Assembly: GCA_947566645.1 (NCBI GenBank)
Contig: CANOKL010000005.1
Location: 92,894 to 156,893, forward strand
Length of the DNA stretch: 64,000 nt
Reading direction: 5' to 3'
From: an uncultured Lachnospiraceae bacterium
GTDB lineage: Bacteria; Bacillota; Clostridia; Lachnospirales; Lachnospiraceae
Shown: positions 17,736 to 26,576 of the stretch, piece by piece
Numbering within the stretch: the stretch's first letter is position 1
Layout: every line of letters starts with the position of its first letter
Made by a program: the position numbers and the translations under genes
Notes under the pieces: generated by a model
The model's database searches: none
What the model saw: the letters and a program-made list of their open reading frames with translations, nothing else
What the model was told of the DNA's origin: nothing

Positions 17736-19195
17736 AATCCTGTCATAGAACTGATTTTAAGCTTATCAATGACCGCATCTTTATAGGGGGTTCTGATCCA
17801 ACATTCCGTCTGCTTTTTTTCTGGATATACATTACTCGTAATGCAATATCTGCCTTCATCAATATAAATTTCCACCGTGCTGCAATCCACAAGAAGCAGA
17901 AGTTTAAGCTTCCCGTTCCTTACCTCAATCGGGCAGTTCATCCTGCCCCGTCCGAACAGATCTCCCTGCCCCTTATCAAGGCTGACCACCTTCTGCACCA
18001 GGTCAACTGCAACTACCATCGCCTTATCCCCCTCTCCCAATATTCCTATTTCCAGATATCTCGAACGGAGCTTCTCCACATCTATCCACAGCTCCATCCG
18101 GTAACTCTTTCCATCACCCGGATATAGATACTGTTTTTGCGCAGCCACAGCATAATTACAATACTGCTTCGTCTCAGCCTCCAACGATGCCAATTCACTG
18201 ACAGGATACAGGCAGACTTCATTCTCCCCGTTTAAGCTGACAACTCTTGGAACGCTTAATGTTCCGCGCCACCCCTCCGTACCTGTCGGTCCGAAATCCT
18301 CACACCAGGGCATCCAGAGCCATCCATTCTGCCATGCGATCATGACGCGGTTTCCATGCTCATCCTGAAAAGACTGCGGTGCATAATAGTCAAATCCCAC
18401 ATCAAGATTCCCGATCTTCTCTATCGTATACTGGCCGTTCTCAAAATCCATATTCCCGACACAATATAACGCCTTATTGTATTCCGGATGATTCATCGGA
18501 GAACATGTAAGAATCCATTTCCCTTCCAGTTCAAACAGATCCGGACATTCCATCATCGTTCCCAGTTTCCCCTTCGATTCCAGTATGGCACCCTTATAGT
18601 CCCACTCATAAAGATTCTCTGACTCGTAGAGGAATACCCGTCCGTCCCCTTCCGGGTTCCGGCTTTTTACCGAACCGCCCAACACCATATACCATTTCCC
18701 GGCTGCAGCAAAAACCTTCGGATCCCGAAAAGGCTCCAGCGCATCTACCGGCCGCCCGGAGATAAGCGGATTTCCTGCATATTTCTCAAAATGGACTCCA
18801 TCCTTTGATGTGACCAGACATTGCGTCTGACATAACCGCCCCTCGCGGCTCATAGACGCAGTATAGAAAATATAAAGCACTCCATCCTTCTCAACCGCGC
18901 ACCCCGAAAAGCATCCCCCTTCCGGATCATTGTCATATTCCTTATCCGGTTTAAGTGCAATGGGCATATCCTTCCAATGCACCATATCCTTGCTGACCGC
19001 GTGTCCCCAATGCATAGACGCCCAGTCACAATGCTTCGGGTTATATTGGTAGAACAGATGATACCATCCTTTAAAGTAAATCAAACCATTCGGATCGTTC
19101 ATCCATCCAGTCGGCGCTGTAAAATGATACTTGGGCCTCCAGTTTTCATCTGCACAATCTTCTGAACGTTTATTTGCAATATATTGATTTATCAT
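17726..19195 (-). CDS. Glycoside hydrolase family 32 (beta-fructosidase)
   Basis: 489 residues from ATG 19195, which follows AAGGAGAAGGAT; the longer frame to 19273 has no ribosome-binding site. All three GH32 signature blocks are present: WMNDPNG (nucleophile Asp near residue 35), FRDP (transition-state stabiliser, near 158) and ECPD (acid/base Glu, near 215). There is no signal peptide, so it acts in the cytoplasm on imported fructosides. With the GH91 gene upstream it would split the released fructo-disaccharide (inulobiose-type) or short fructo-oligosaccharides to fructose. No sugar phosphotransferase gene is nearby, so unphosphorylated substrates are likely. Confidence 0.94.
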   Translation of the reverse strand: MINQYIANKRSEDCADENWRPKYHFTAPTGWMNDPNGLIYFKGWYHLFYQYNPKHCDWASMHWGHAVSKDMVHWKDMPIALKPDKEYDNDPEGGCFSGCAVEKDGVLYIFYTASMSREGRLCQTQCLVTSKDGVHFEKYAGNPLISGRPVDALEPFRDPKVFAAAGKWYMVLGGSVKSRNPEGDGRVFLYESENLYEWDYKGAILESKGKLGTMMECPDLFELEGKWILTCSPMNHPEYNKALYCVGNMDFENGQYTIEKIGNLDVGFDYYAPQSFQDEHGNRVMIAWQNGWLWMPWCEDFGPTGTEGWRGTLSVPRVVSLNGENEVCLYPVSELASLEAETKQYCNYAVAAQKQYLYPGDGKSYRMELWIDVEKLRSRYLEIGILGEGDKAMVVAVDLVQKVVSLDKGQGDLFGRGRMNCPIEVRNGKLKLLLLVDCSTVEIYIDEGRYCITSNVYPEKKQTECWIRTPYKDAVIDKLKISSMTGFCE

Positions 19196-19359
19196 ATCCT
19201 TCTCCTTTTCGTTTAATTTTAAAACATTCCTGAGTCCAGCCTGTAACCGGATGGAACATTGGAATCTCCGCATAGATTTTTGTTGCTACTGTAAAAAGAA
19301 CCGCCTCATAATGCAGACGGTTCTTTCAAAGTATTCATTCAATCTTCTGAAGTGGTTAT

Positions 19360-20715
19360 CTACATTCCCGCCGCCGGCGTTGCACGAAAGGCATTCATAC
19401 TCCTATCCATAACTATCTGCCCTTCGCTTCCCGAATCCAGAACCGTGTTCCATACCGACTCCTTCTCCACCAGCACGGCTGTTACCTCAAGTTCTTCCGA
19501 TTCTCTGACGGACAGCAAGGCATCCACCTGCATGGAGAAGCAGGAACCCGCCTGGTCATCCGGCGTCTCTTCCTCGCCCGCAACAGCAACGATATGGTTG
19601 CCGGAAATATAATTCTTCTTCCCCGATGCAACATGTATGATTACCGGCACCGCGCCTGCTGGTTTTATATACTGTTCATTAAGCACTTCCGAGATATGGT
19701 TCGCAGTTACCGTATTATAATTACCCTCAATATACAGAAGGCCATACCGGTCATCCAGCCCATTGTCATGCGCGTACATCGGCGGCCAGGGTTCGTGATC
19801 CCGCAGGAAATGATTGGAAGAGACCATATTCTCCGCACACTTTCCCTTCATCACCAGCATCCCCGGATAGAAGGAATGGAACCGGTTGCCCGTAACAACC
19901 GAACGCGCCACATTTTCAAAGTAAACACTGCTTGCCCCGCGCGGGAATATATTGTTTGCCGTAATCAGAAGCGCCCCGAAATTCTGCGCATAAATGGAAT
20001 ACCCTTTATAACCGGCCCCGATCAGATTATCCGTGATCTTGGAAGCCTGCCCCCATCCCCGCAGCTCAATACAATTTCCACATTCAGCAATAAAATTGTC
20101 ATGCACGCTGAGCGCGTCCGCATGGTATGCCGTAAGACCATGCTCCAGGTACACAAGTCCCATACCCGTAACCCGGAACGCATCATGGGGACTGGCAATG
20201 TAGATTCCGGTCTTCCCGTTGGTATATGTATTTTCCGGATTCTCTTCTCCTGTTCCGTCATCAATAAAATGCAGGCCGTCAATACAAAAATCAGCGAACT
20301 CCACCGAACTAATCCTGGGATTCCCGCTCCGGTTCACATAGAACGCGGCTCCCTTTTCCTCCTCGTTCTCTGGCGCAGGCGGAAGATCTACAAGCACACG
20401 GCTGCCGCCCGGCCACAGTTCATGGCAGTTCCCCCATTCTTCTTCCGGGATATTGAACCGGATACTGGAAGAGGTAAATCCATGCCCGGATCCCATAATC
20501 TTCAGATAACTGATGTCAATCACCACCTGTGTCGTAAGATGGTAATCACCCGGCGGGATATAGATCACCGCTCCCGGTTTCCCGCCTTCATCTACATCCG
20601 AGTCCCGCTGCCTGCCTTTGATATCCGCAATAATACTGTTAATCACCGCTCCGATATCCTCATATGGATTCCCCGCAGGCCACTCTGTCACATCATAATA
20701 ATTCTTACTGCCCAT
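19360..20715 (-). CDS. GH91-family inulin fructotransferase / difructose-anhydride hydrolase
   Basis: 451 residues from ATG 20715 (GGAGG eight bases upstream). The sequence reads as a right-handed beta-helix protein and matches what I recall of inulin fructotransferases: YYDVTEWPAGNPYEDIGAVI, GAVIYIPPGDYHLTTQVVID, NGKTGIYIASPHDAF, MGLVYLEH, IAECGNCIEL, NIFPRGASSVYFE, FYPGMLVMKGKC and NGLDDRYGLLYI. Secreted members convert inulin to difructose anhydride (DFA I or III). Cytoplasmic members hydrolyse DFA back to inulobiose. This one has no signal peptide and sits in an ABC-importer operon before GH32, so DFA hydrolysis is the likelier role. DFA I versus DFA III cannot be decided. Confidence 0.85.
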   Translation of the reverse strand: MGSKNYYDVTEWPAGNPYEDIGAVINSIIADIKGRQRDSDVDEGGKPGAVIYIPPGDYHLTTQVVIDISYLKIMGSGHGFTSSSIRFNIPEEEWGNCHELWPGGSRVLVDLPPAPENEEEKGAAFYVNRSGNPRISSVEFADFCIDGLHFIDDGTGEENPENTYTNGKTGIYIASPHDAFRVTGMGLVYLEHGLTAYHADALSVHDNFIAECGNCIELRGWGQASKITDNLIGAGYKGYSIYAQNFGALLITANNIFPRGASSVYFENVARSVVTGNRFHSFYPGMLVMKGKCAENMVSSNHFLRDHEPWPPMYAHDNGLDDRYGLLYIEGNYNTVTANHISEVLNEQYIKPAGAVPVIIHVASGKKNYISGNHIVAVAGEEETPDDQAGSCFSMQVDALLSVRESEELEVTAVLVEKESVWNTVLDSGSEGQIVMDRSMNAFRATPAAGM

Positions 20716-20734
20716 TATTCTATCCTCCAATCAT

Positions 20735-21565
20735 CTAGCCTTTCACCGCTCCCGCCGTCATTCCACTCACGATATACTTCTGTGCTGCAAGAGAAATAAT
20801 CATGACCGGGAAGCTGAATACAAACGCTCCTGCGCACATCGGACCCAGATCCAGGTTATATGCTGATAAGAATCCTGCCAGACCAACGGTAAACGTCTTT
20901 GCGTTCGTGCTTGTCAGAAGCAGCGCGACCAGGAAGTCGTTCCACGCAAGAAACAGCGTAAAGATAAATGCCGTTGCCAGCCCCGGCGTACAGATCGGCA
21001 GGATAATATTCTTAAATGTCTGGAAGCTGCTGGCGCCGTCCACATACGCCGCCTCATCCAGCGTCGTCGGTATCCCTTCATAGAAGCTCAGCATCGTCCA
21101 CATGACAAAGGGCATATTGATTGCCGCATAGACAATGACCAGTGCGATTCTGGTATCATACAGGCCCAGTTTGCAGATCAGCTCATAGATCGGGACAACA
21201 ATACTTGATGTAGGTATCATTTTCAGACATAATACCAATACAACGAGGAAAACCGATAATTTCGCTCCAGATCTCTGAATCGCATATGCCGCAAGGGATC
21301 CAAGGATTAAAGCGATCACAGTACTTACGACCGCCGCTGTCAGGCTGTTGATAAAGAATTGCGCCGCATCCATTCTCTCAAAAAGCCCCAGAAAATTTTC
21401 TATCGAAAAGGCTTTCGGGAAAAACTTCGGCGGGACAGCAATCACTTCCGAGCCCGGTTTAAAGGAACAGCATACCACATATATGTACGGGAAGAACCAG
21501 AACACGGTAAGGATCACTGACAGGGCAATTCCTATGTTTTTGCCAACGCTGATATTTTTCTTCAT
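20735..21565 (-). CDS. Sugar ABC transporter permease (MalG type)
   Basis: 276 residues from ATG 21565, which has AAGGAG six bases upstream; ATG 21571 is also possible. About six membrane helices. The cytoplasmic EAA loop reads DEAAYVDGASSFQTFKNIIL with the conserved G and downstream P. The C-terminus SGMTAGAVKG is typical of this family. It pairs with the upstream permease to form the channel of a CUT1-type importer. The ATPase is not in the operon, so a shared MsiK/UgpC-like ATPase elsewhere must energise it. It lies 19 bp before the GH91 gene. Confidence 0.93.
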   Translation of the reverse strand: MKKNISVGKNIGIALSVILTVFWFFPYIYVVCCSFKPGSEVIAVPPKFFPKAFSIENFLGLFERMDAAQFFINSLTAAVVSTVIALILGSLAAYAIQRSGAKLSVFLVVLVLCLKMIPTSSIVVPIYELICKLGLYDTRIALVIVYAAINMPFVMWTMLSFYEGIPTTLDEAAYVDGASSFQTFKNIILPICTPGLATAFIFTLFLAWNDFLVALLLTSTNAKTFTVGLAGFLSAYNLDLGPMCAGAFVFSFPVMIISLAAQKYIVSGMTAGAVKG

Positions 21566-21584
21566 CTTCATCTCCTTACACCCC

Positions 21585-22469
21585 CTAGTTTGCTTTCTTC
21601 TTTGGATTCCACAGGCTCTGCATGAATACCAGCGTAAAGATCACCAGCACCGCGATAAAGATCACCGCCATAGCGCTTGCATATCCAACCTGATTATATC
21701 TTGCCAGCGTTTTATAGATGATAATGCTTATCGTCTCGGATGAACTGTTGGGACCTCCCTCTGTCATAGCCCAGATAATGTCAAATGTCCTTGCCGCATC
21801 TATGATCCTGACCGACAGCGCGGTTAATAAGACCGGCTTGATGTTGGGCAGTTTAATCAACAAGATCTGTTGAAAGAGATTCGCGCCGTCTATCTTTGCG
21901 GCCTCCATCATGCTTGAATCCAGCCCCTGAAGCCCTGCGAGCGTCATCAGCATCATAAACGGCGTCGTCAGCCATATATCCGCTATACAGCAGGCGATCA
22001 ATGACCATTTCGCATCCGCAAGCCACAGGATATCACTGCTCTGCGCTAAGATTCCGACTCTTGTAAGCAGTTCATTGACAATACCAAAGCTGGAACTCAT
22101 CATCAGCTTCCACGTAAGACCCGCAACTAGCGGGGCAATCATCAGCGGCGCCATCATCAAGGAACGGATAATCTTGCTCCCGCGGTAATTCAATTCAAAA
22201 AACAATGCAAAGAGCAGACCTATGATCGTCTCCAGGCCAACCGCCAGTATAATGTATACCAATGTATTTTTTAATTGTTTCAGAAAACCTCCGGCCGTAA
22301 ATGCCCGTATATAATTACTGAATCCGATAAATGTCTTCTCCCCGGTAATCCCTATATCAAAGAAACTGTCAATCACCATCGTAATGATGGGATAGATCAG
22401 GAACGCGCCCATGAATACCGCGCCTGGCAGGAAGAATAATAACAATGTTTTTCTCGAAATTAATCTCAT
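21585..22469 (-). CDS. Sugar ABC transporter permease (MalF type)
   Basis: 294 residues from ATG 22469, which is preceded by GGGGG at good spacing within the frame's first ATG (22484). Six or so hydrophobic helices. The EAA motif is MEAAKIDGANLFQQILLIKL, followed by P and N. It is the partner of the MalG-type permease 20 bp downstream and of the binding protein upstream. The context suggests import of difructose anhydride or short fructo-oligosaccharides. Confidence 0.92.
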   Translation of the reverse strand: MRLISRKTLLLFFLPGAVFMGAFLIYPIITMVIDSFFDIGITGEKTFIGFSNYIRAFTAGGFLKQLKNTLVYIILAVGLETIIGLLFALFFELNYRGSKIIRSLMMAPLMIAPLVAGLTWKLMMSSSFGIVNELLTRVGILAQSSDILWLADAKWSLIACCIADIWLTTPFMMLMTLAGLQGLDSSMMEAAKIDGANLFQQILLIKLPNIKPVLLTALSVRIIDAARTFDIIWAMTEGGPNSSSETISIIIYKTLARYNQVGYASAMAVIFIAVLVIFTLVFMQSLWNPKKKAN

Positions 22470-22531
22470 TCTGTTTGCCCCCATTTTGATCCGAGCACTT
22501 CCTTAGGAAGCGCTCTTTGCTGCATGAATAG

Positions 22532-23764
22532 TTACTGTCCTATGGCTTCTATCTCTGCCGCCGCCGACTTAAGCGCATCTTTGGCGTCAGCCCCGCCAAG
22601 GCAGGATTCTACAACACCTGTCAGCACCTCTTCAATCTGCGCCCATGTGGTTACCATGGGCCTGGCCTGAGACTGCTCTGCCCCCAAAGTCTCGAGAACC
22701 GCTGTTGTATGCTCATTACCGGCTTCTTTTCCTGCCTCTTCATACACAGACGTTCTTCCTGCAATTTTCAGTGTAAGATCCATATAATCCGCATTGTGGC
22801 CATACATATATTCCACGTACTTAAGCGCCATCTCTTTATTCGTCGAATTCTTCATCACACATTCATACCATGGTCCCGTCGTAGCGCCGATCCCTGCGCT
22901 TCCCGCGATCATCGGGGCACATCCAACTTTATCTGCGCCCAGAGCCTCCACTGCCGCCGGATACTGATGGCTCCAGTTGAGCTGCATGGCAACCTTTTCG
23001 TTGGTAAATAATTCCTGTGATTCCGTTGACGCAGTTGACAGCGAATCTGCGGGAGTATAATCAGCCTCCGCGTTTTCTGCCATAAAGTTTAACGCGTCTA
23101 TGTAAGCCTGATCTGTGATATTGACCTTTCCATCCTTGTCAAATACCAGCCCTTCCGCTCCTGCCTGACAGGCAAAATCAAGGAATGAGCAGACAGCGTC
23201 AGAACCGCTTCCGAATACAGTTGTTCCATACATGCCATCCCTGGTAAGTTCTTTTGCCATTGCCTGATATTCTTCCCAGGTCTTTGGAACCTTATCTTCC
23301 GGAATCAGGTCTTTTCTGTAGATCAGCACCTTCGCATTCACCCACATCGGATACCCAAGGAGGTTCCCGTCAAGGGTACCGCTCTCTTCAAGAGTCGGAA
23401 GAAAATCACTTTTATCTGCATCACCCACCGGTTCTATGGCGTCTTTGAATGCGGCAAGCCATACAACATCCAGGCACCCGACATCGTGTGTAGCCTCCCC
23501 TGCCTTGATCTCTGTGGAAAGCTTGTCATACATGCCGGTATAGGCAACAGCATCCACAACAACCTTACAACCTGTCTCACTCTCGAAATCTGCCGCCGTC
23601 TCATTCGCAAGAGCTTCTGCCGGCGATCCGCTTTCAACCAGAACCGTGATACTATTTCCTTTGCTCTCTGAAGATTTATTTTCCTCTTTCTTTCCACCGC
23701 ACCCAGCGGCAAGTGACATTGCCATGGCTGACACAAGTAACATGCTTAAAATTCTTTTTTTCAT
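22532..23764 (-). CDS. Sugar ABC transporter substrate-binding lipoprotein
   Basis: 410 residues from ATG 23764 (GGAG five bases upstream; the longer frame from 23785 lacks one). The lipoprotein signal MKKRILSMLLVSAMAMSLAA is followed by GC, giving a lipidated Cys at residue 22. The mature protein has the family-1 solute-binding pattern: SITVLVESGSPAEALANETA, YDKLSTEI near 95, VPKTWEEYQAMAKEL, YPMWVNAKVLIYRKDL. It is the first gene of the leftward operon binding protein, permease, permease, GH91, GH32. It delivers the sugar at the outer membrane-facing surface of the cytoplasmic membrane. Confidence 0.93.
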   Translation of the reverse strand: MKKRILSMLLVSAMAMSLAAGCGGKKEENKSSESKGNSITVLVESGSPAEALANETAADFESETGCKVVVDAVAYTGMYDKLSTEIKAGEATHDVGCLDVVWLAAFKDAIEPVGDADKSDFLPTLEESGTLDGNLLGYPMWVNAKVLIYRKDLIPEDKVPKTWEEYQAMAKELTRDGMYGTTVFGSGSDAVCSFLDFACQAGAEGLVFDKDGKVNITDQAYIDALNFMAENAEADYTPADSLSTASTESQELFTNEKVAMQLNWSHQYPAAVEALGADKVGCAPMIAGSAGIGATTGPWYECVMKNSTNKEMALKYVEYMYGHNADYMDLTLKIAGRTSVYEEAGKEAGNEHTTAVLETLGAEQSQARPMVTTWAQIEEVLTGVVESCLGGADAKDALKSAAAEIEAIGQ

Positions 23765-23811
23765 TTTTACTCCTTCCTTTCTCATCCTTTTTGTTCATTA
23801 GTTTCATTATA

Positions 23812-23825
23812 TGAAATATATTTCA
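23812..23825. promoter_or_regulatory. Candidate LacI-family operator 1
   Basis: TGAAATATATTTCA is a perfect 14-bp palindrome of form TGAAA-N4-TTTCA. It lies between the -10 of the leftward transporter operon and its first start codon, a roadblock position. It lacks the usual central CG of many LacI operators. Confidence 0.55.
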
Positions 23826-23836
23826 TTTACATTTTC

Positions 23837-23864
23837 ATTATATCATCATTTTTAATATATGCAA
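23837..23864 (-). promoter_or_regulatory. Promoter of the fructan/DFA transporter operon
   Basis: The minus strand has TTGCAT (23864-23859), a 16-bp spacer and TATAAT (23842-23837), just upstream of candidate operator 1 and about 75 bp before the binding-protein start. Confidence 0.5.
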
Positions 23865-23989
23865 TATATATTTTATATTTTGTAGGCTTGCACAATTTTT
23901 ATGATAAATATTTACATTTCAAACATATTTATTAGCCAATTTATACTATACTTTATTTTTTCAAATAGAATTTGCTTTTAATTCCGTTA

Positions 23990-24003
23990 TGAAATTATTT
24001 TCA
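23990..24003. promoter_or_regulatory. Candidate LacI-family operator 2
   Basis: TGAAATTATTTTCA has the same TGAAA-N4-TTTCA form as operator 1. It is 165 bp away and immediately upstream of the lacI-type gene promoter. Two like sites flanking a divergent region fit autoregulation plus operon control by looping. Confidence 0.5.
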
Positions 24004-24018
24004 TTTTTTTGTCTTCTG

Positions 24019-24047
24019 TTTACATTGTTTCACGTCTATGTTATAAT
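24019..24047 (+). promoter_or_regulatory. Promoter of the LacI-type regulator
   Basis: TTTACA (24019-24024), 17-bp spacer, TATAAT (24042-24047), 35 bp before the regulator's ATG. Confidence 0.65.
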
Positions 24048-24082
24048 TTTTTCAAATTATTCGTTGAGCGAGGAACAGTATA

Positions 24083-25072
24083 ATGAAAAAAAACAACAGA
24101 ATAAATATACGGGATATTGCTTCCGCCTGTAATATTTCTCCCGCTACCGTATCCAGATACTTTAATAATCCCAGCCTGCTCTCCGACTCTACCCGCAGGA
24201 AAATCGAGCAGAAGTTGAAGGAATTAAATTTTCAGCCCGGATGGTCTATGCAGATCCAGGAGGATCACACCACGAATCTGATCATCGTAATCCTGCCGCA
24301 TCTCCAGTTTGGTTTTTATACAGAGCTGCTCAATCAGTTAATAGAAATCGGCAAAGAAAAAGGGTATCACATTATTCCATATACATCAGAAAAGTCAAAA
24401 AAAGAAGAACTTTCTGCAATCCATGCCTTATGTCAATACCGGCCCAGGGGAATCATCTTGTTAAGTCCATTGCTCGAGGCAGAAGATATCACTACTCTGC
24501 CAGTGCCTGTTATCACGATTGAACGCTCCGGCGGCAATTTTATGCAGATTAACAGTGATAATTTTACCGGTGGAAAACTTGCCGCCGAACTTCTGCTCCA
24601 GAACAAATGTGAAGTATTTGTCCATATTAATAATGGATACAGTACAATATGGCCTTCCTTTAAGAGGATTGTGGGGTTCGAATGTCTAATGGAAGGACAG
24701 ACTTACGAAAGAATCATACAACCAGAATTATCCGAGCCATTTTTGCCGGCTGCAGCTCAGACAATGGATAAGATTGTTGAAGATCTATTAGTCAAATACA
24801 AAGGGAAAAGATGGGGCGTCTTCTGCTCTAATGATGATATTGCAAGATTATTTGAGCAACAGTGCGTTTTAAAACATCTGCTGATTCCTGACGAGGTTGA
24901 GATTATTGGTTATGATAATTCGCCCATTTCAGAATGTGCGATATATCCGATTACTTCCGTGGCGCAAAATATACAATTGATGGCGCAGTTGGCTATAGAC
25001 GGGTTTGACAACTATATTCCCTGCGAAACAATCGTGCCAAATGCATTGATTGAGAAATATACTACCAAATAA
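24083..25072 (+). CDS. LacI-family transcriptional regulator
   Basis: 329 residues. The N-terminal LacI helix-turn-helix is INIRDIASACNISPATVSRY (about 7-26) followed by the hinge region. The periplasmic-binding-protein-like effector domain covers about 62-329 (TNLIIVILPHLQFGFYTELL; GGKLAAELLLQNKCE; YDNSPISECAIYPITSV). It is transcribed divergently from the fructan/DFA import operon and almost certainly controls it. The inducer would be the imported fructoside or a product, which is inference. The ribosome-binding site GAGG lies nine bases from the ATG. Confidence 0.93.
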   Translation: MKKNNRINIRDIASACNISPATVSRYFNNPSLLSDSTRRKIEQKLKELNFQPGWSMQIQEDHTTNLIIVILPHLQFGFYTELLNQLIEIGKEKGYHIIPYTSEKSKKEELSAIHALCQYRPRGIILLSPLLEAEDITTLPVPVITIERSGGNFMQINSDNFTGGKLAAELLLQNKCEVFVHINNGYSTIWPSFKRIVGFECLMEGQTYERIIQPELSEPFLPAAAQTMDKIVEDLLVKYKGKRWGVFCSNDDIARLFEQQCVLKHLLIPDEVEIIGYDNSPISECAIYPITSVAQNIQLMAQLAIDGFDNYIPCETIVPNALIEKYTTK

Positions 25073-25110
25073 TAAGCTATTATGCTGCGCACAGCCACAT
25101 AAGAAAGTAT

Positions 25111-25134
25111 GCCGCTTTGCGGCTGCGGCTTTTG
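25111..25134 (+). terminator. Hairpin after the LacI-type gene
   Basis: GCCGC-TTT-GCGGC followed by TGCGGCTTTT, 39 bp after the stop codon. A short T-run makes it a plausible intrinsic terminator. Confidence 0.5.
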
Positions 25135-25135
25135 T

Positions 25136-25170
25136 GATACTCACGGCAGATTTCATCGGCCATGAGTATC
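25136..25170. repeat. Hairpin sharing a 20-nt motif with 35698-35717
   Basis: GATACTCA (25136-25143) pairs with TGAGTATC (25163-25170). The reverse complement of 25149-25168, ATACTCATGGCCGATGAAAT, recurs near the Hol-Tox locus at 35698 with one mismatch. Confidence 0.45.
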
Positions 25171-25209
25171 TCTTGATAAAGAGACTAATTGAGGCACTGA
25201 AATAATAAC

Positions 25210-25353
25210 TTGTAACTTTTAACTAATTATGATAAAATATCAGCACGTACTAATCACAAAGGGCAGCACCTAAGTGAAAAGGCGCCGGATATATATTGTT
25301 CGAAAGCACTACTGCTTTCTTATTTCCTGACGCCGCAAATGTCAGGTTTTTTT
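25210..25353 (+). promoter_or_regulatory. Promoter and attenuator-like leader of the hydEGF operon
   Basis: A promoter TTGTAA-17-TAAAAT (25210-25238) precedes a leader ending in an intrinsic terminator, CCTGAC..GTCAGG plus seven T (25326-25353), before hydE. Upstream of it is a second hairpin GAAAGCA-CTAC-TGCTTTC. Competing pairings are possible: AAAGGGCAG with CTGCTTT, and AAGTG with CACT. The layout is that of a riboswitch or protein-dependent attenuator, but I cannot match it to a known class. Confidence 0.5.
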
Positions 25354-25438
25354 ATTTTCTGAAAAAACACAGAACAGACCGCTGACCGTTGCTGCGAACG
25401 CGGCAGCAACAGCAATCATGTTTTAGGAGTATGGCATC

Positions 25439-26494
25439 ATGACGGATAATAACGATTTACGGCAACTAATTGACAGGCTTCATACAGAGCACAGCCTTGC
25501 CAAGGATGAGTGGACAGCGCTGATTTCCGGCAGAACCCCGGAGCTTTCGGAGTATTTATTTTCGCTTGCCAGAAAGGAACAGAAACGCCATTTCGGAACC
25601 ACTGTATATATCCGGGGGCTGATTGAATTTACCAATCACTGTAAAAACGATTGTTTTTACTGCGGCATCCGCAGGAGTAATGCACATGCCCGGCGCTACC
25701 GGTTAAGCGAAGAGGAGATTCTGTCCTGCTGCCGCACCGGTTACTCCCTTGGATTCAGAACCTTTGTCCTGCAGGGCGGAGAGGACGGTTATTATAACGA
25801 CGAACGCATGGTCCGCCTGATCTGCTCTATAAAAGAGCAGTATCCTGACTGTGCCCTGACCTTATCAATAGGAGAAAAAAGCCGTGAAAGCTATCAGCGC
25901 TTTTTTGACGCGGGTGCGGACCGCTATCTGCTCAGGCACGAAACAGCGGATTCTTCACACTATGAGCGCCTTCACCCGGCATCCCTAAGTGCAAAAAACC
26001 GCCAGGAGTGCTTGTGGAATCTGAAGGAAATCGGATATCAGACCGGCACCGGCTTTATGGTGGGCTCTCCCTTTCAGAAAGCGGAGCATCTGGCAGAGGA
26101 CATGCTTTTTATCAGAAAATTAAATCCTCACATGGTCGGGATTGGCCCATTTATTCCCCACCACGATACACCATTTGCAGATAAACCGGCCGGAACGCCT
26201 GAACTCACCCTTTTCATGCTGGGTCTTCTAAGGCTTATGCTTCCCCAGGTTCTTCTTCCGGCCACCACCGCACTTGGAACCATTGCCGGAAACGGACGGG
26301 AACTGGGGATTCTTGCCGGCGCAAATGTGGTAATGCCTAATCTGTCACCCACAGGCGTACGTAAGGATTACAGTCTGTATGACAATAAGCTCTGCACCGG
26401 GGAGGAATCCGCCGAATGCAGGCAGCGCCTGGAAAAGCGCATGGAATCCATCGGCTATCAGATTGTCACCGCGCGGGGCGATTCCCCGTTATAA
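25439..26494 (+). CDS. hydE: [FeFe]-hydrogenase maturase HydE, radical SAM
   Basis: 351 residues. The radical-SAM CX3CX2C cluster motif is C68-KND-C72-FY-C75. The HydE-type context LIEFTNHCKNDCFYCGIRRS and GFRTFVLQGGEDGYY (near 118) separate it from biotin synthase. A BATS-like C-terminal segment follows: GNGRELGILAGANVVMPNLS. HydE works with HydG and HydF to build the 2Fe subcluster with its dithiolate bridge. Both partners follow in the same direction. The structural hydrogenase is not in the window. Confidence 0.93.
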   Translation: MTDNNDLRQLIDRLHTEHSLAKDEWTALISGRTPELSEYLFSLARKEQKRHFGTTVYIRGLIEFTNHCKNDCFYCGIRRSNAHARRYRLSEEEILSCCRTGYSLGFRTFVLQGGEDGYYNDERMVRLICSIKEQYPDCALTLSIGEKSRESYQRFFDAGADRYLLRHETADSSHYERLHPASLSAKNRQECLWNLKEIGYQTGTGFMVGSPFQKAEHLAEDMLFIRKLNPHMVGIGPFIPHHDTPFADKPAGTPELTLFMLGLLRLMLPQVLLPATTALGTIAGNGRELGILAGANVVMPNLSPTGVRKDYSLYDNKLCTGEESAECRQRLEKRMESIGYQIVTARGDSPL

Positions 26495-26576
26495 CTCACG
26501 GTCCAGGAATGAGCCCGGAGTTCACATTCCGTATAATTCCTGACAGCACATCATTTTCAAAGGAGGAGCAACGATC

